From the NCBI RefSeq assembly GCF_028288465.1, contig NZ_JAQBNR010000021.1, positions 186,001-250,000 on the forward strand: DNA of 64,000 nt. Reading direction: 5' to 3'. This stretch comes from Ferruginibacter sp. GTDB taxonomy: Bacteria > Bacteroidota > Bacteroidia > Chitinophagales > Chitinophagaceae. How positions within the stretch are numbered: the first letter of the stretch is position 1; the number at the start of each line of letters is the position of its first letter. The translations under genes and the position numbers were made by a program. Positions 34,349-43,960 of the stretch are shown piece by piece. The notes under the pieces were generated by a model, which worked only from the letters and a program-made list of their open reading frames with translations, had not been told where the DNA came from and searched no databases.

Positions 34349-35491
34349 TTATTTTGCTGTTGTTGTTGGTGCTGCAGGCTGAGAGGACGAAGTATTGATA
34401 GCCGCACCTTCCCTTAAATTCTGCACGCCTTCCACTACGACAGACTCCCCGTCTTTCAAACCATCTTTTACAATTACATTGGCACCTATCTGTTTACCGG
34501 GGACTATTTTTCGCTGAGAAACTTTGTTACTGTCATTGGGCACATACACAAAAAATTCACCGAGTTGCTCTGTTACTGCTTTATATGGAATCAGCAAAGA
34601 TTGAGTTGCCGAATTGTTTTTAACCCGTACAGTTCCGTTCATACCAGCAATCAATAAATTTTTATTGTTGGGAAAGATCAGTCTTGCTTTAATGGTTCCT
34701 GTTTGTGCATTTACTGCCCTGTCAAGCAAAGCAATTTTTCCGGGATAAGGATATACATCTGTACCAAAGGCAAGTGAAAAAGTGGAGTCTCCCTTTTTCG
34801 GGGCATCGTCCATAAGCTTTGTAAAACGGTAAATTTCTTTTTGGTCTACATTAAAATCCACAGCCAGTTCCCTGTCTGATGAAACCGTGTTGAGTACCGT
34901 TTGGCCCGCTGTAACTGCTGCGCCCGGTTTAACTGCCGAGATGCCAATCAATCCGTCAAAGGGAGCGTATACTTTTGTGTATTTCACATTGGTTTGCACG
35001 GCCTGGATATTGGCCCTGGCTGCCTCTGCCTGTTTTTTCGCTACTTCCAATGCCGCATCCGCATTGTCTACAAGTTGCTTTGCCACCGCGTCATTTTTAT
35101 CCAGCTCGTGAAAACGGTTGGCATCTTTTTGAGCCTTATTTAAATTGGCTTCCTGTACACTCAACCCGGCAAGGGCCTGCTGATAATTGGCCGCATACAA
35201 TTGCTCATCTATTGAATACAACAGCTGACCTTTGCGAACCCTGGCCCCGTCTTTAAAATAAACGCCGGAAATAAACCCACTTACCTGAGGTCTTAATTCA
35301 ACCTGGTTAAGTGCATTGATTGTTGCCGGATATTCATCATAATAAACGGCATCCGTTTTTATCACAGGCTGCACGGTTACTCTCGCCGGGGGAGGTGGTG
35401 GCGGAGGTGCCTGGTCTTTTGAATTACCACAGGCCGTTAACAAAAAAAGAGTTGCATAACCTGCATACAGCTGAAGATATTTTAAGTACAT
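34349..35491 (-). CDS. RND efflux membrane-fusion lipoprotein
   Basis: The 380-residue periplasmic adaptor has a lipoprotein signal (FLLTAC, lipidated Cys21) and a proline-rich linker. The lipoyl/biotinyl half-motifs (ELRPQVSGFISGVYFKDGARVRKGQLLYSID and VYAPFDGLIGISAVKPGAAV) flank a helical hairpin (about residues 100-165), with a beta-barrel domain at the end. It bridges the TolC-like protein and the RND pump encoded on either side. The 36-base gap to the preceding gene supports co-transcription. Confidence 0.95.
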   Translation of the reverse strand: MYLKYLQLYAGYATLFLLTACGNSKDQAPPPPPPPARVTVQPVIKTDAVYYDEYPATINALNQVELRPQVSGFISGVYFKDGARVRKGQLLYSIDEQLYAANYQQALAGLSVQEANLNKAQKDANRFHELDKNDAVAKQLVDNADAALEVAKKQAEAARANIQAVQTNVKYTKVYAPFDGLIGISAVKPGAAVTAGQTVLNTVSSDRELAVDFNVDQKEIYRFTKLMDDAPKKGDSTFSLAFGTDVYPYPGKIALLDRAVNAQTGTIKARLIFPNNKNLLIAGMNGTVRVKNNSATQSLLIPYKAVTEQLGEFFVYVPNDSNKVSQRKIVPGKQIGANVIVKDGLKDGESVVVEGVQNLREGAAINTSSSQPAAPTTTAK

Positions 35492-35527
35492 ACAAACAGT
35501 ATTTTAATTTTATGTTGGGTGATTTTC

Positions 35528-36919
35528 TTAATAAACAATTTGTCCAAGCGCTTTTTGTACGTCTATTTTACTGGCCATCAGTTGGTACAAAGAAGCGTAA
35601 TAATTTATTTCTGCTGTTCTTAAATCCGTTTCTGATGTGATCACTTCCAAATATGCTTTTATACCAGACTTGTATTGCAATTGCAAAACGTCATACACCT
35701 CTTTGGCCAGCACAAGATTCTGCTTTAGCGCCTGAAAATTCTCCAGGTTGCTTTTGTAAACAGCCATCGCCTGCGTATAAGCAGAGTTGACTGAATTTTT
35801 TAAATTGATAATATCGAGACTATTTCTTTCCAGCTCGAGTTGCGCAGCCTGCAGCGCCGCTTTTCTTTTGCCACCCTGAAAAATTGGGAAGCCCAGCGTT
35901 AGTGCTGCAAAAGAATTGGGGAAATTATTACTATATATTTTTGCAAAATTATTATTCTGGTAAGAAAGGTTATAAGCCCCATTGGCAGAAATTGTTGGCA
36001 GGTAACTCCATTTATTATATTGCACATTGTACTGCAACAACCGTCTTTGTGTTTCCAGCAACTGGTATTCAATCCTGGCTGTGTAGTTAGCTTCCTGTGA
36101 CGTATCCAGCGCTATCTCCTTTTCCATTTGCAGACTATCGTATACAATATTCAAACTGGCTGATAGCGGATACCCCATCAGCGTTTTAAGGTTTTCCAGT
36201 TTTGCCTTCAATAATTCTTCATTGCTTCTTTTGGCTGCTTTGGAATTGTTCAGCGTAATAGTAGCCCGCTTATAATCGATTTTATCAGCAATACCGGCTT
36301 TGTACTGGTTGAAAGCATCCTTCAGACTTTGTTCAATCCGCTGAATGTTTGTGGTTGAAACCTTAATCTGTTGTTCGGTAGAAAGCACATCATAAAAAGC
36401 CTTTGACACATCCGCGGCAAGCTCAATTTTATTGTTGCTGGTAAGTTGCCTGGCCTGTAGCCGGGCATCTGTTTTTGTTCGGCTGGCGAGCAAAACATCT
36501 TTATTAAAAATGGCCTGCGAAACGGTGAACTGGCCCGCGGACGTATTATTCACACCCAGTTTAATGGCATTGCCTCCAATAATAGCTGTTTGAACAATAA
36601 AATTATGCTGCAGGTTATAATTGAAATTAATCTGGGGATACCAGTCTGCAAGTTTACTCCTGATGGTGGTTTCCAGAATCTGCTGGTCTATTATAGATTG
36701 CTGTATTTGCGGTTGATGAACAATAGCATAATCAACTGCACTCTTCAATGTAACTTCCTGCAGTAAGCTATCTTTTCCCATCGATTGCCCCAGCAAAAAA
36801 AACGGGCATAATAGAAAGAAGCTATTTACAAATAATTTCACAGCAACCCGGTTATGTTTATCGCAGGCAGTAAAAACCATTATTTTTGATTGTCTCATTA
36901 ATTGTAAATTTCTATTCAT
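35528..36919 (-). CDS. TolC-family outer-membrane efflux channel
   Basis: The 463-residue protein has the repeated OEP architecture of TolC. Two helical-barrel halves each carry a (Q)LLETQRRLLQYNVQYNKWSYLPTISANGAYNL-type or KLADWYPQINFNYNLQHNF-type strand entry, with DAFNQYKAGIADKIDYKRATITLNNSKAAKRS and VYDVLQLQYKSGIKAYLEVITSETDL helices. The N-terminal export signal is probably VAVKLFVNSFFLLCPFFLLGQ. Several in-frame ATGs (36919, 36898, 36880) precede it and the exact start is uncertain. It is the first efflux component gene, following the ArsR-type regulator. Confidence 0.93.
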   Translation of the reverse strand: MNRNLQLMRQSKIMVFTACDKHNRVAVKLFVNSFFLLCPFFLLGQSMGKDSLLQEVTLKSAVDYAIVHQPQIQQSIIDQQILETTIRSKLADWYPQINFNYNLQHNFIVQTAIIGGNAIKLGVNNTSAGQFTVSQAIFNKDVLLASRTKTDARLQARQLTSNNKIELAADVSKAFYDVLSTEQQIKVSTTNIQRIEQSLKDAFNQYKAGIADKIDYKRATITLNNSKAAKRSNEELLKAKLENLKTLMGYPLSASLNIVYDSLQMEKEIALDTSQEANYTARIEYQLLETQRRLLQYNVQYNKWSYLPTISANGAYNLSYQNNNFAKIYSNNFPNSFAALTLGFPIFQGGKRKAALQAAQLELERNSLDIINLKNSVNSAYTQAMAVYKSNLENFQALKQNLVLAKEVYDVLQLQYKSGIKAYLEVITSETDLRTAEINYYASLYQLMASKIDVQKALGQIVY

Positions 36920-37037
36920 TTATTACTTATTTAAAAGCACTGAATTGCGTCAACAATATTCACACCATTTAATTGGCTGACACTTATAGCATGCCCTGCA
37001 TGCAACTTCAAAAAGATTTTTAAAAGAAAAGGACAAA

Positions 37038-37316
37038 TTACTTTCCGCCAAAAGAGGCAATTTCTTTTATATACTCTTTCAACAACGCTTTATTAATGGT
37101 GTAGCTGTAACACCTGCCATCTTTGGATGGTTGTATCAGACCTGCTTCTGTAAGCGTTTTTATGTGATGACTCACTGAAGGCTGTGCAAGGTTAGTTTTA
37201 TCCGTTATCTGGGAACATTGTATACAGCCTCCCCTTCCAGCCATATCTTCCAGTATTTTCAACCGGTTCATATCGCCTAATGCCTTGGCAATTTTTTCCA
37301 GCTGTTTCAATTCCAT
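37038..37316 (-). CDS. ArsR/SmtB-type winged-helix regulator
   Basis: The 92-residue protein has the ArsR fold: KIAKALGDMNRLKILEDMAG, the recognition helix region TNLAQPSVSHHIKTLTEAGLIQ and the wing SKDGRCYSYTINK. It has cysteines in GGCIQCSQ and in the wing, but not the ELCVCDL metal site of ArsR/SmtB, so metal sensing is not assured. It is the first gene of the minus-strand RND operon, 119 bases ahead of the TolC-like gene. It is likely its autoregulated repressor. It is divergent from msrB. Confidence 0.9.
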   Translation of the reverse strand: MELKQLEKIAKALGDMNRLKILEDMAGRGGCIQCSQITDKTNLAQPSVSHHIKTLTEAGLIQPSKDGRCYSYTINKALLKEYIKEIASFGGK

Positions 37317-37547
37317 GAGATGGATAGATTGATGTATGCAAATGTATCAATAAATAAATATCCGGGGAAATTAAGTTTAAAGAGCAAAGTTGGTTAAACA
37401 AACTATTTTGCAAAACGATTTGTTATAAGCGGTAATATGGCGGTCGTTATGGAAAGTAAATGGTTGCTGACAAAATTTTTAAGCATATATTTTAAGCATC
37501 CGCCAAGCGTTAGTTTTCGTACATAATTAAAATAAAAATTCAAAAAA

Positions 37548-37910
37548 ATGGAATACAATAAATTAACACCTGAAGAAGAATATGTAATCGTTCGCAAGGG
37601 GACAGAAAGACCTTTTACCGGTGAGTACAACAATAATAAATCAACAGGTACTTATGTTTGCCGCAGGTGTAACAGCCCTCTGTACAATTCAACCGATAAA
37701 TTTGATTCCCGTTGTGGTTGGCCAAGTTTTGATGACGAAATACCGGGAGCTGTGAACCGGATACCTGACGCAGACGGAAGCAGAACAGAAATTGTTTGTG
37801 CCAATTGCGATGCCCACCTCGGCCATGTGTTTACCGGGGAAAGACTCACGCAGAAAAATACCAGGCATTGTGTAAATTCCATCTCGTTAAAATTCATTCC
37901 TGCTTTATAG
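37548..37910 (+). CDS. msrB: Peptide methionine-(R)-S-oxide reductase MsrB
   Basis: MsrB repairs oxidised methionine R-sulfoxide. The 120-residue cytosolic protein has the structural zinc cysteines (C38/C41 in CRRC, C84/C87 in CANC). It has the resolving-type Cys57 in SRCGWPSF, the HLGHVF block and the catalytic Cys108 in [11 protein letters not shown]. All residues are intact. It is not fused to MsrA. Confidence 0.95.
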   Translation: MEYNKLTPEEEYVIVRKGTERPFTGEYNNNKSTGTYVCRRCNSPLYNSTDKFDSRCGWPSFDDEIPGAVNRIPDADGSRTEIVCANCDAHLGHVFTGERLTQKNTRHCVNSISLKFIPAL

Positions 37911-38043
37911 AATTTTTGCAGCATGCAGGCTCATGAAATTTTGGCTGCTAACAATCATAAATGCAAACTATTTCAATCTGCTTGGGGAATTTAAATTGCA
38001 GGGATGCAAGTGAATGCGCTAATTTTAAAGCAAATATTTTTTC

Positions 38044-39393
38044 ATGAAAAGAGCGTTAGTTATTGGTTTGTTGGCATGTTTGATAGGTCCGGCAACTGCC
38101 CAGGTAATTATTGATAAGGATGTCGAGATTGAACAAATGGTAAAGCAGGTTGATCCTGATTCTCTAAAAACTTATATAAAAACACTGGTAGCATTTGGTA
38201 CCCGCAACACGCTTAGCACACAGACTGACAATCGCCGTGGTATTGGTGCTGCGAGAAAATGGGTACTGAGCAAGTTTACTGAATTTGCAAGGCAATCCAA
38301 TGGCCGCCTTTCCGCTTTTATCGATACCACAACTTTGCAACCCGATGGAAAAAGAGTAGACAGTGTTTTACTGCTAGGCAATGTAATAGCTACGCTAAAG
38401 GGAGCAGACACTGCCGACAAAAGGATTTTTATTATCAGCGGGCATTTGGATAATATGCGCAGCAATGTAATGGACAGAAAAGGCGATGCACCCGGTGCAA
38501 ATGACGATGGCAGCGGCTGCGCTGCAGTACTGGAATGTGCCAGGATCATGAGCAAACATACTTTTCCTGCATCCATCATTTTTGTGACGGTAAGCGGCGA
38601 AGAACAAGGCCTCCTGGGGGCTAACTATATGGCTAAAAAATCGAAGGCGCTGAACCTGAATATTGAAGCAGTATTGAACAATGATATTATGGGCAGTAAT
38701 AACAGCAGCGAAACCAATATTATTAACAATACACAGGTGAGAGTATTCAGTGAAGGACTTCCGTTTTATGAGCTGGATAAAAATGCTAAAAACATCCGCC
38801 AGCTTGGATTGGAGAACGATGGCATATCTCGTCAGCTAGCAAGGTATGTGAAGGAAACAGGCGAAAGATATGTTGATAATTTACAAGTGGTGATGGTGTA
38901 CCGCAACGACCGTTTTTTACGGGGTGGCGATCACACACCTTATGTGGAAAATGGTTTTGCAGCGGTAAGAATTACAGAAATGAACGAGAACTATACACGC
39001 CAGCACCAGGATGTTCGTTTGGAAAATGGAATTCAATTTGGGGATTTGCCTGAGCACATTGACTTTGAGTACCTGCGGAAAAACACAGCACTAAATCTTT
39101 GCAACCTGGCCAATCTTTCCAAAGCCCCAGCTATGCCTGAAGCAGTAAAAGTTGACATAAAAAAATTGGGCAACACTACCAATCTTACCTGGCTTGCCCC
39201 AAAAACCGGAAAAGTGAAAGGATATTATATTTTGATGCGGGAAACTACCAGTGCCTTCTGGCAAAAAAAATTTTTTACTAAAGAACTTCAAATAGTATTG
39301 CCTTACTCAAAAGACAATTATTTTTTTGCTGTACAAAGCGTTGGGGAAAGTGGTAATGAAAGCCTGGCTGTCGTTCCCGGTGTTAGCAGGTAA
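38044..39393 (+). CDS. Secreted M28-family aminopeptidase
   Basis: The 449-residue protein has a signal peptide (LVIGLLACLIGPATA) and a zinc-dependent M28 catalytic domain. Ligand blocks are IISGHLDNM, GANDDGSGCAAVLE, TVSGEEQGLLGANYM, LNNDIMG and LRGGDHTPY. A C-terminal fibronectin III-like domain (about residues 365-445, NTTNLTWLAPKTGKVKGYYILMR) follows. It acts outside the cytoplasm on peptides. It lacks the PA insertion of the larger M28B enzyme at 8854. Confidence 0.93.
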   Translation: MKRALVIGLLACLIGPATAQVIIDKDVEIEQMVKQVDPDSLKTYIKTLVAFGTRNTLSTQTDNRRGIGAARKWVLSKFTEFARQSNGRLSAFIDTTTLQPDGKRVDSVLLLGNVIATLKGADTADKRIFIISGHLDNMRSNVMDRKGDAPGANDDGSGCAAVLECARIMSKHTFPASIIFVTVSGEEQGLLGANYMAKKSKALNLNIEAVLNNDIMGSNNSSETNIINNTQVRVFSEGLPFYELDKNAKNIRQLGLENDGISRQLARYVKETGERYVDNLQVVMVYRNDRFLRGGDHTPYVENGFAAVRITEMNENYTRQHQDVRLENGIQFGDLPEHIDFEYLRKNTALNLCNLANLSKAPAMPEAVKVDIKKLGNTTNLTWLAPKTGKVKGYYILMRETTSAFWQKKFFTKELQIVLPYSKDNYFFAVQSVGESGNESLAVVPGVSR

Positions 39394-39675
39394 TAAAAAT
39401 AGCCCCGGGCAAGTGAACATTTGCTCTTGCCAGAGGATGAGCCAACTTTCAATTACTGGCGAAATCATTACACTTGTAGAACTGTCTACCGTTATTACGG
39501 CGAGGATTGCCGTTTGCATATTAAAAACTTCCGACTACTCAAAAAGCGATTTAAATCTCCCGAAAGAGATTATTTTTAAAATTCAATAAGCAACCAGCAT
39601 TAATTAAATCGAATCCACATAATTTAAATTTTTACAGGCTTTTCAAAGGTTTCAAGGAGTATTAAGAGAAAAAAC

Positions 39676-39710
39676 GGAGCCGGATTTTTATCCGGCTCCC
39701 TTCATTTTAC
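39676..39710 (+). terminator. Hairpin terminator-like element
   Basis: GGAGCCGGA and TCCGGCTCC form a perfect nine-base stem around TTTTTA, followed by a weak T-rich tract (CTTCATTTT). It lies about 280 bases downstream of the M28 gene, so it may end a long 3' leader of that transcript. Confidence 0.6.
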
Positions 39711-39800
39711 AAAACAGCTTCGATCTAATATTGATCAGTGCGATCTTCCCGCTCAATAATTAGGATACCCGGTTTATTAAATTATCATGACCTTTGAGAA

Positions 39801-39808
39801 TAAATTTG
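39801..39808 (+). promoter_or_regulatory. -7 promoter box TAAATTTG, six bases before an ATG
   Basis: Exact TAnnTTTG match ending six bases before the ATG of the gene at 39815. The transcript would start at or within a few bases of the start codon, that is, nearly leaderless. Confidence 0.6.
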
Positions 39809-39814
39809 TAATAA

Positions 39815-40240
39815 ATGAAAATTGCAGTTACTTTTTTTTTATCGGCATTGTTGCATATGCAAGGCTATACGCAACCAGATTCGTCCCGCGTAGAAAAATA
39901 TGATGCAGTAGTATCTTTTGGGAGTATGTGCTGCGGTCCCGTTAGCGATGACTTTTTAAAAAATTTCACTCAGCAATTTAATAAGAAGAACAAGGTAACT
40001 ATCCAGGCATGGCAAATAACCGGCTGCGGAAGAGAAGGTGAATTTAAAGTCTTATTTTCCCTGGCTAAATTAAAAATAGCTGGTAAAAGGAAATTTCTGA
40101 GTGGCTTGAGAAAACTGGTTTCGGATGAGAATGATAAAAACAAAAAATTGAAAGCAAGCAGCGGGCCCGTTAGTCTTGATTATAATTTTCTTAAATCTGA
40201 GTTACCCAACTGTCGTGGCGATATAGTAAAATGGAAGTAG
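39815..40240 (+). CDS. Secreted small hypothetical protein
   Basis: The 141-residue product has a signal peptide (MKIAVTFFLSALLHMQGYTQ). The mature part starts with VEKYDAVVSFGSMCCGPVSDDFLKNFTQQF and contains five cysteines (CC pair, GCG, NCRG), suggesting disulfides in the periplasm. It resembles a ferredoxin-like small fold (beta-alpha-beta), but no family is recognised. It converges with the DUF4268 gene after five bases. Confidence 0.72.
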   Translation: MKIAVTFFLSALLHMQGYTQPDSSRVEKYDAVVSFGSMCCGPVSDDFLKNFTQQFNKKNKVTIQAWQITGCGREGEFKVLFSLAKLKIAGKRKFLSGLRKLVSDENDKNKKLKASSGPVSLDYNFLKSELPNCRGDIVKWK

Positions 40241-40245
40241 GCATA

Positions 40246-40695
40246 CTACTGTAACGCAAACTGGTATTCATTCCAAAACTGGTCCAGGGCAATCATACCA
40301 TTTTTAAAAAATGAAATCAGCTGCGACCAGTCAGACTGATTTAAAATATGCACATTTGAAATACTGGCAGATATGGTACTACTGCATTTTTCACCATCGC
40401 TCAAAATGTCTTTTTGCCACTGCCAGTCGGCGCCACACAGCTGCTGGAATGGTTTTTTGAATTGTAATAACTTATCAAACTGCAAGTGCCTGATCTCTTC
40501 CGGATTCGATAATTCCAGCCCTATAGAGGCTTCACCATTGCTGCAATTCAAGTTGATCCGGATAAATTTTACACCAGTTTTGTAATTTATCCAGTTGATT
40601 TTTTCGCCAGAAGCTGAAAGTACCGGTCGCATGTACTGTCCAAAAACTGTCCAAAATTGCTGTCTGACTAAACCCGGTTGCTGTTTTGAATTCAT
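40246..40695 (-). CDS. DUF4268-family protein
   Basis: The 149-residue cytosolic protein begins with KQQPGLVRQQFWTVFGQYMRPVLSASGEKINWINYKTGVK, typical of DUF4268. IRINLNCSNGEASIGLELSNPEE and a C-terminal WSQLISFFKNGMIALDQFWNEY helix follow. In other bacteria DUF4268 often occurs as the C-terminal part of restriction-modification or nuclease-like proteins. Here it is alone, so the role is unknown. Confidence 0.85.
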   Translation of the reverse strand: MNSKQQPGLVRQQFWTVFGQYMRPVLSASGEKINWINYKTGVKFIRINLNCSNGEASIGLELSNPEEIRHLQFDKLLQFKKPFQQLCGADWQWQKDILSDGEKCSSTISASISNVHILNQSDWSQLISFFKNGMIALDQFWNEYQFALQ

Positions 40696-40720
40696 AAAAA
40701 TTCTGGCTTTAAGGCGGCCA

Positions 40721-42226
40721 CTATTTCAAGCCATTACTCCATTCGAAAAAATTATCAACATCTTTTTTAAACTGAATCATGGAAGGCTTGTTGATATAAT
40801 ACATGTGGCCGGATTCGTAATAATAATGACGCAGGTTTTTTCTCAAGTCTGGCTCCAGAAACATATGCGCTACATCATAATTGGCTGTGAAGTAGGGCGT
40901 AGCAAAATCGTAATAGCCGCTGCCAATATATACTTTCAGGTGCGTATTTTTTGTCATGGCGTCCCGCAGGCTTTCAGCTACATTCAGGTATTGGTTTTGT
41001 ACGTTATTATAATTCCAGGGATAAACATTTCCAAAAATATTGTATCCCCTTTCCTCATTAAAGTTTAAGTCCCGTTCAAAATAGTCATTCATTGTACTGG
41101 TAAACGGCCCATCAATATTAATGAAGGATGGATCGTAATCAACTCCTTCACCGGCATTGTCAAAATTATGCCCGGTAAAGCGACTGTCGAGCCGGCCTAT
41201 TGAAAGGCCGTCCTTTCTCCGTAATTCCTTATAAAAACGACTGTCCGATACACGCAGATTAGCCTGTAATATATAGACTTTACTGAGTCCGGTATAGTAG
41301 CTCAGCTTCTCCGCAATCCGGTCTTTCTCAGCATCTCCAAGCCATTCACCCTTAAGCAGGGCCGGCGCATATTCATTCATTGCAAAGTCTTCACTTTCCT
41401 TTAAAGTTTTTTGTAAATCCCCTTGCAGCGTTGCGGCCAATTTTTTATGATACCAGGCGGCGGCGGTGTAAGAAGGTATATACAACACAAACGGCAAATC
41501 ATTGCCTATTGCAATGTCATTGGTTCCAAAATTAAGCACGGGGGAAATCAATAAAATTCCATTAATATAAATCCGGTAACTGTCCGTTAAAAATTTTGCA
41601 AGTCCTGCCGCCCTTGTGGTGCCATAACTTTCGCCTGCCAAATATTTAGGAGAAGCCCAGCGCTGGTATTTAGATAAAAAACTGCGTATAAAGGCACCGA
41701 CACTTTGCACATCTTCAACAAAACCGTGAAACTGTTTGGCACTTTCCCCGCCGGCAGGTACACTAAACCCCGTTGACACAGGATCAATAAAGACAAGGTC
41801 TGTTTTATCAAGCCAGGTGTACTCATTGTTTATGATTTGGTAAGGGGGTGCCGGTGCTGTGCCATCATCCTGTAATAAAACTCTCTTGGGGCCAAGGCCA
41901 CCCATATGTAGCCAAACAGAAGATGACCCCGGTCCACCGTTGAATGTGAAACAAACCGGTCTTTTGGATGCATCTTCTCCATCTTTGCTGTAATAAGTGA
42001 AAAATATTTTCGCCACCAGTTTGCCTGTATCATTCTGCAAGTTTAAATATCCCGTAAATGCAGTATAGTCCAGCCTTTTGCCAGCAGTTAAACTGACAGA
42101 ATTTTTCGATATTGTTGCAGTAATTCCAGCCGGAACAAGATCTGTTTTTATTACAGGATGGGTCGTTTTCTGAGCAGTTACTGCCAGAGAAAACAAGGAA
42201 AACAGAAACAAAATAAAATAGCGCAT
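40721..42226 (-). CDS. Secreted S10-family serine carboxypeptidase-like protein
   Basis: The 501-residue protein has a signal peptide (MRYFILFLFSLFSLAVTAQ) and an alpha/beta-hydrolase fold of the S10 type. It has the FNGGPGSSSVWLHMGGLGP oxyanion block, the nucleophile in LAGESYGTTRAAGLA, the DFATPY segment with the catalytic aspartate and the final histidine in YYESGHMYY. It would remove C-terminal residues from peptides in the periplasm or outside. It lies 25 bases ahead of the DUF4268 gene on the same strand. Confidence 0.9.
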   Translation of the reverse strand: MRYFILFLFSLFSLAVTAQKTTHPVIKTDLVPAGITATISKNSVSLTAGKRLDYTAFTGYLNLQNDTGKLVAKIFFTYYSKDGEDASKRPVCFTFNGGPGSSSVWLHMGGLGPKRVLLQDDGTAPAPPYQIINNEYTWLDKTDLVFIDPVSTGFSVPAGGESAKQFHGFVEDVQSVGAFIRSFLSKYQRWASPKYLAGESYGTTRAAGLAKFLTDSYRIYINGILLISPVLNFGTNDIAIGNDLPFVLYIPSYTAAAWYHKKLAATLQGDLQKTLKESEDFAMNEYAPALLKGEWLGDAEKDRIAEKLSYYTGLSKVYILQANLRVSDSRFYKELRRKDGLSIGRLDSRFTGHNFDNAGEGVDYDPSFINIDGPFTSTMNDYFERDLNFNEERGYNIFGNVYPWNYNNVQNQYLNVAESLRDAMTKNTHLKVYIGSGYYDFATPYFTANYDVAHMFLEPDLRKNLRHYYYESGHMYYINKPSMIQFKKDVDNFFEWSNGLK

Positions 42227-42572
42227 AAGATTATTTTAATTTCCCAATATAGTATAAAAGCATCGAAGAATAAGATCAAAACAAATTCAATTAATGCATA
42301 TATAATCCAGTTCACAACTTATTAACAATTTTAAAATGCAGACGATTGCATAGACAAACCGATGAATTTTTAACATTTTATGGCATATTATTGGCTTAAT
42401 ATTGCATAGATCGCTTCTCGAAGTGATGATGTAAAGTTGAATGAATTTTAACTGAGAACATATCCAATGCACCATCTGGCCGCATAGCCTTTAGGTACAT
42501 GCAGAGAAGCAGAGGGAAAAGAGTTTTGGTCAACAGCCAAAACTCTTTTATTTTATCTTCCAGTCAGTAATT
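42227..42572. other. Gene-free stretch with one terminator
   Basis: Contains the promoter region of the S10 gene and the hairpin at 42517-42550 behind the TMEM175-like gene. The rest shows no ORF or structure that I can support. Confidence 0.45.
42517..42550. terminator. Hairpin terminator behind TMEM175-like gene
   Basis: AAAAGAGTTTTGG and CCAAAACTCTTTT form a 13-base stem with a seven-base loop. Minus-strand transcripts from the TMEM175-like gene reach it first; T-rich tracts occur on both sides. Confidence 0.75.
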
Positions 42573-43154
42573 TTATTTTTCTTCTGTTAGCTTTTTCTCA
42601 ATCCGCTTATCGGGAATAAGCCACATTGCCGCAACGAAAATATATAGGAAACAGCCGATAAACGGATGGATGAAAGTGAGTACGATTGCAATGATATAAA
42701 TGGCGATGGACGATTTGCCTTTTATATCGCTTCCCACTGCTTTTGCCAGCTTTGTATTATTGATAGCATGGTCAAGGAGTGTTCTTTCCAATATATAGTA
42801 AGCAACTCCTGCCATCAATAACACTATACCATAAATCGCTACTGGCCAGGTAGAAAAATGGTTTTCTCCCATCCATGTAGTGGTAAACGGTACCAGTGAT
42901 AACCAAAAAAGCAGGTTGTTATTAGCCCAAAGTACTTTACCACTTATATTGTTCACGGTATGTAGCAGGTGATGATGATTGTTCCAGTAAATTCCAATGT
43001 AAATAAAGCTTAAGAGGTAACTTAAAAAAACGGGGAACAGGGGTTTTAAAGCAGTCCAACTATCATCGTGTGGCACTTTGAGTTCCAACACCATAATTGT
43101 TATTATAATGGCAATTACGCCGTCACTAAAAGCTTCCAGTCTTGTCTTTACCAT
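42573..43154 (-). CDS. TMEM175-family (DUF1211) potassium channel
   Basis: The 193-residue membrane protein has the family signature RLEAFSDGVIAI (residues 5-15) at the start of TM1 and six hydrophobic segments. Bacterial TMEM175 proteins are homotetrameric potassium-permeable channels with the FSDG motif in the first helix. WxNHHHLLHTV (residues about 57-67) is also typical. Cellular role unclear; it may help set membrane potential. Confidence 0.92.
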   Translation of the reverse strand: MVKTRLEAFSDGVIAIIITIMVLELKVPHDDSWTALKPLFPVFLSYLLSFIYIGIYWNNHHHLLHTVNNISGKVLWANNNLLFWLSLVPFTTTWMGENHFSTWPVAIYGIVLLMAGVAYYILERTLLDHAINNTKLAKAVGSDIKGKSSIAIYIIAIVLTFIHPFIGCFLYIFVAAMWLIPDKRIEKKLTEEK

Positions 43155-43569
43155 CCTATCATTGGTTTGTTTTTGAAATATTTTAAATCAAAATCGCCCA
43201 AACATACGCAAGAATATTTAATGTCCCTTGTCCAGGTTAATTTATGAGATAAACAACCTGCACTCCATCGAAGGCCTCTATTTTTGACTAAGAAATTTTG
43301 GCAGATATTGTGACACAGGTTAGCAGGGCATTGCTAACTGATTCATACAATATTTATTTGTCGAAAATTATTGTTCAGCAGGTTTTAAATAGTGCCAATG
43401 CCCGTGTAAACCAGTTCTAAGGCGCACGGCTGTCAACAAACAAAACGCGATTGTTAATTTTGCTAAAAAATAATTAATTTACTGATAACATTAAATCAAT
43501 CCAATTATCTTTCAGGTTGCTAGTTTGTAGCATGTTTATTGCTCTAATTTTTTTTCTTAAAATACACAT
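43155..43569. other. Gene-free stretch between divergent genes
   Basis: 415 bases without supported ORF, hairpin or RNA motif. It holds the divergent promoters of the TMEM175-like gene and the 91-codon gene. Confidence 0.4.
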
Positions 43570-43845
43570 ATGCAATTATCATTTATAAAGAATATACAAT
43601 TTACCAAGCTGATAAAAGCCGACGGACGCCTGAGGGAATTTAATTTCAGAAGATATAATTCCGGCAGTACACCGGCCATATTTTCTGTAAATGTGGTTGA
43701 TAACAGGGACAACAGGATCATCTTTGAGATGCAAAAGGAAGACAATACCTGGAAAATCACTAAACAGCCCCTGCCCCAGTGGATATTGGAAAATGAAAAC
43801 AATTTTCATGAGTGCATAGAAGAAGAATTAAAAGCCTCTTCATAA
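43570..43845 (+). CDS. Small hypothetical protein (91 aa)
   Basis: The soluble 91-residue product begins MQLSFIKNIQFTKLIKADGRLREFNFRRY and includes FSVNVVDNRDNRIIFEMQKEDNTWKI and LPQWILENENNFHECIEEEL. Basic, beta-rich N-terminus and acidic C-terminus. The conserved feel (DGR-R-EFNFR and the WxIxxxxLPxW spacing) suggests a real gene in Bacteroidota, but no named domain. The methyltransferase gene begins 115 bases further on with its own promoter. Confidence 0.65.
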   Translation: MQLSFIKNIQFTKLIKADGRLREFNFRRYNSGSTPAIFSVNVVDNRDNRIIFEMQKEDNTWKITKQPLPQWILENENNFHECIEEELKASS

Positions 43846-43932
43846 GCACCTCTATAGAACAATTTCCTCCAGTTTTTGAGTTAAAGAAATTTTGGCTTGA
43901 GGGTTTTGATACAATTGCAGTAAATAACAATT

Positions 43933-43940
43933 TACCTTTG
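43933..43940 (+). promoter_or_regulatory. -7 promoter box TACCTTTG for methyltransferase gene
   Basis: Exact TAnnTTTG match 20 bases before the ATG at 43961. It argues against the TTG at 43946 as the start of the following reading frame. Confidence 0.6.
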
Positions 43941-43960
43941 CCGTATTGTATAAACCAACA

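Larger units (their letters stand above)
39394..39814. other. Intergenic region with terminator and promoter
   Basis: The M28 gene is followed by mostly featureless sequence, a terminator at 39676-39706 and the promoter box of the next gene at 39801-39808. No further gene supported. Confidence 0.5.

Noticed and set aside
39326-39589. Plus-strand 87-codon ORF overlapping the M28 gene end
   Set aside because: Lies in another frame of the peptidase and has no signal or domain.
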